Of a DNA stretch of 64,000 bases, positions 50,166-64,000 are shown piece by piece. Within the stretch, counting starts at the first letter, position 1, and each line of letters starts with the position of its first letter. The position numbers were made by a program, and so were the translations under genes. Source of the stretch: Dromaius novaehollandiae (Eukaryota; Chordata; Aves; Casuariiformes; Dromaiidae); NCBI RefSeq assembly GCF_036370855.1, contig NC_088111.1, forward strand, positions 21,177,501 through 21,241,500, read 5' to 3'. The notes beneath the pieces were generated by a model. That model was not told the origin of the DNA. It did not search any database and saw nothing but the letters and a program-made list of their open reading frames with translations.

Positions 50166-64000
<13,835 letters not shown>

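Overview
The window is vertebrate nuclear DNA, most likely from a bird. Coding sequence is sparse and split into short exons with GT..AG borders. Interspersed repeats are few and old (traces of CR1-like and MIR/CORE-SINE-like sequence), and there is one very GC-rich CpG island of the kind seen on avian microchromosomes. The species cannot be named from the sequence; another sauropsid is possible but less likely given the low repeat load.

Two protein-coding genes are present, both on the minus strand and both running off the window. (1) RAB40C, a Rab-like GTPase that serves as a Cullin-5 ubiquitin-ligase receptor. Its CpG-island promoter lies at about 32.8-33.8 kb, a probable non-coding first exon ends at 33207, and five coding exons lie at 32334-32475, 11889-11949, 9613-9673, 1170-1247 and 412-634. 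The last coding exon (SOCS box and C-terminus) lies left of base 1. (2) PIGQ (GPI1 family), a membrane subunit of the enzyme that starts GPI-anchor synthesis. Its last five coding exons lie at 61428-61539, 59230-59310, 58155-58269, 54266-54327 and 50166-50318; upstream exons lie right of 64000. The exons of each gene join in frame with matching splice phases.

The order PIGQ -> RAB40C on one strand matches human 16p13.3. The genes are not functionally related: PIGQ acts in the ER membrane, RAB40C in vesicle traffic and ubiquitylation. About 16-17 kb separates them, and I found no gene there. It holds a few degraded repeats, short direct repeats and one clean 25-bp stem-loop. The introns hold homopolymer tracts, a 74-bp imperfect inverted repeat (1559-1733) and old SINE-like remnants.

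The most interesting observations are: the last PIGQ exon stays open in a second reading frame that would be used if the preceding 62-nt exon were skipped, as in the long human isoform; a RAB40C splice acceptor made of an almost pure T tract ending in AAG; the long hairpin in a RAB40C intron; two opposed ZNF143-type sites in the CpG island; and a possible upstream ORF in the RAB40C leader. I found no clearly undescribed system.
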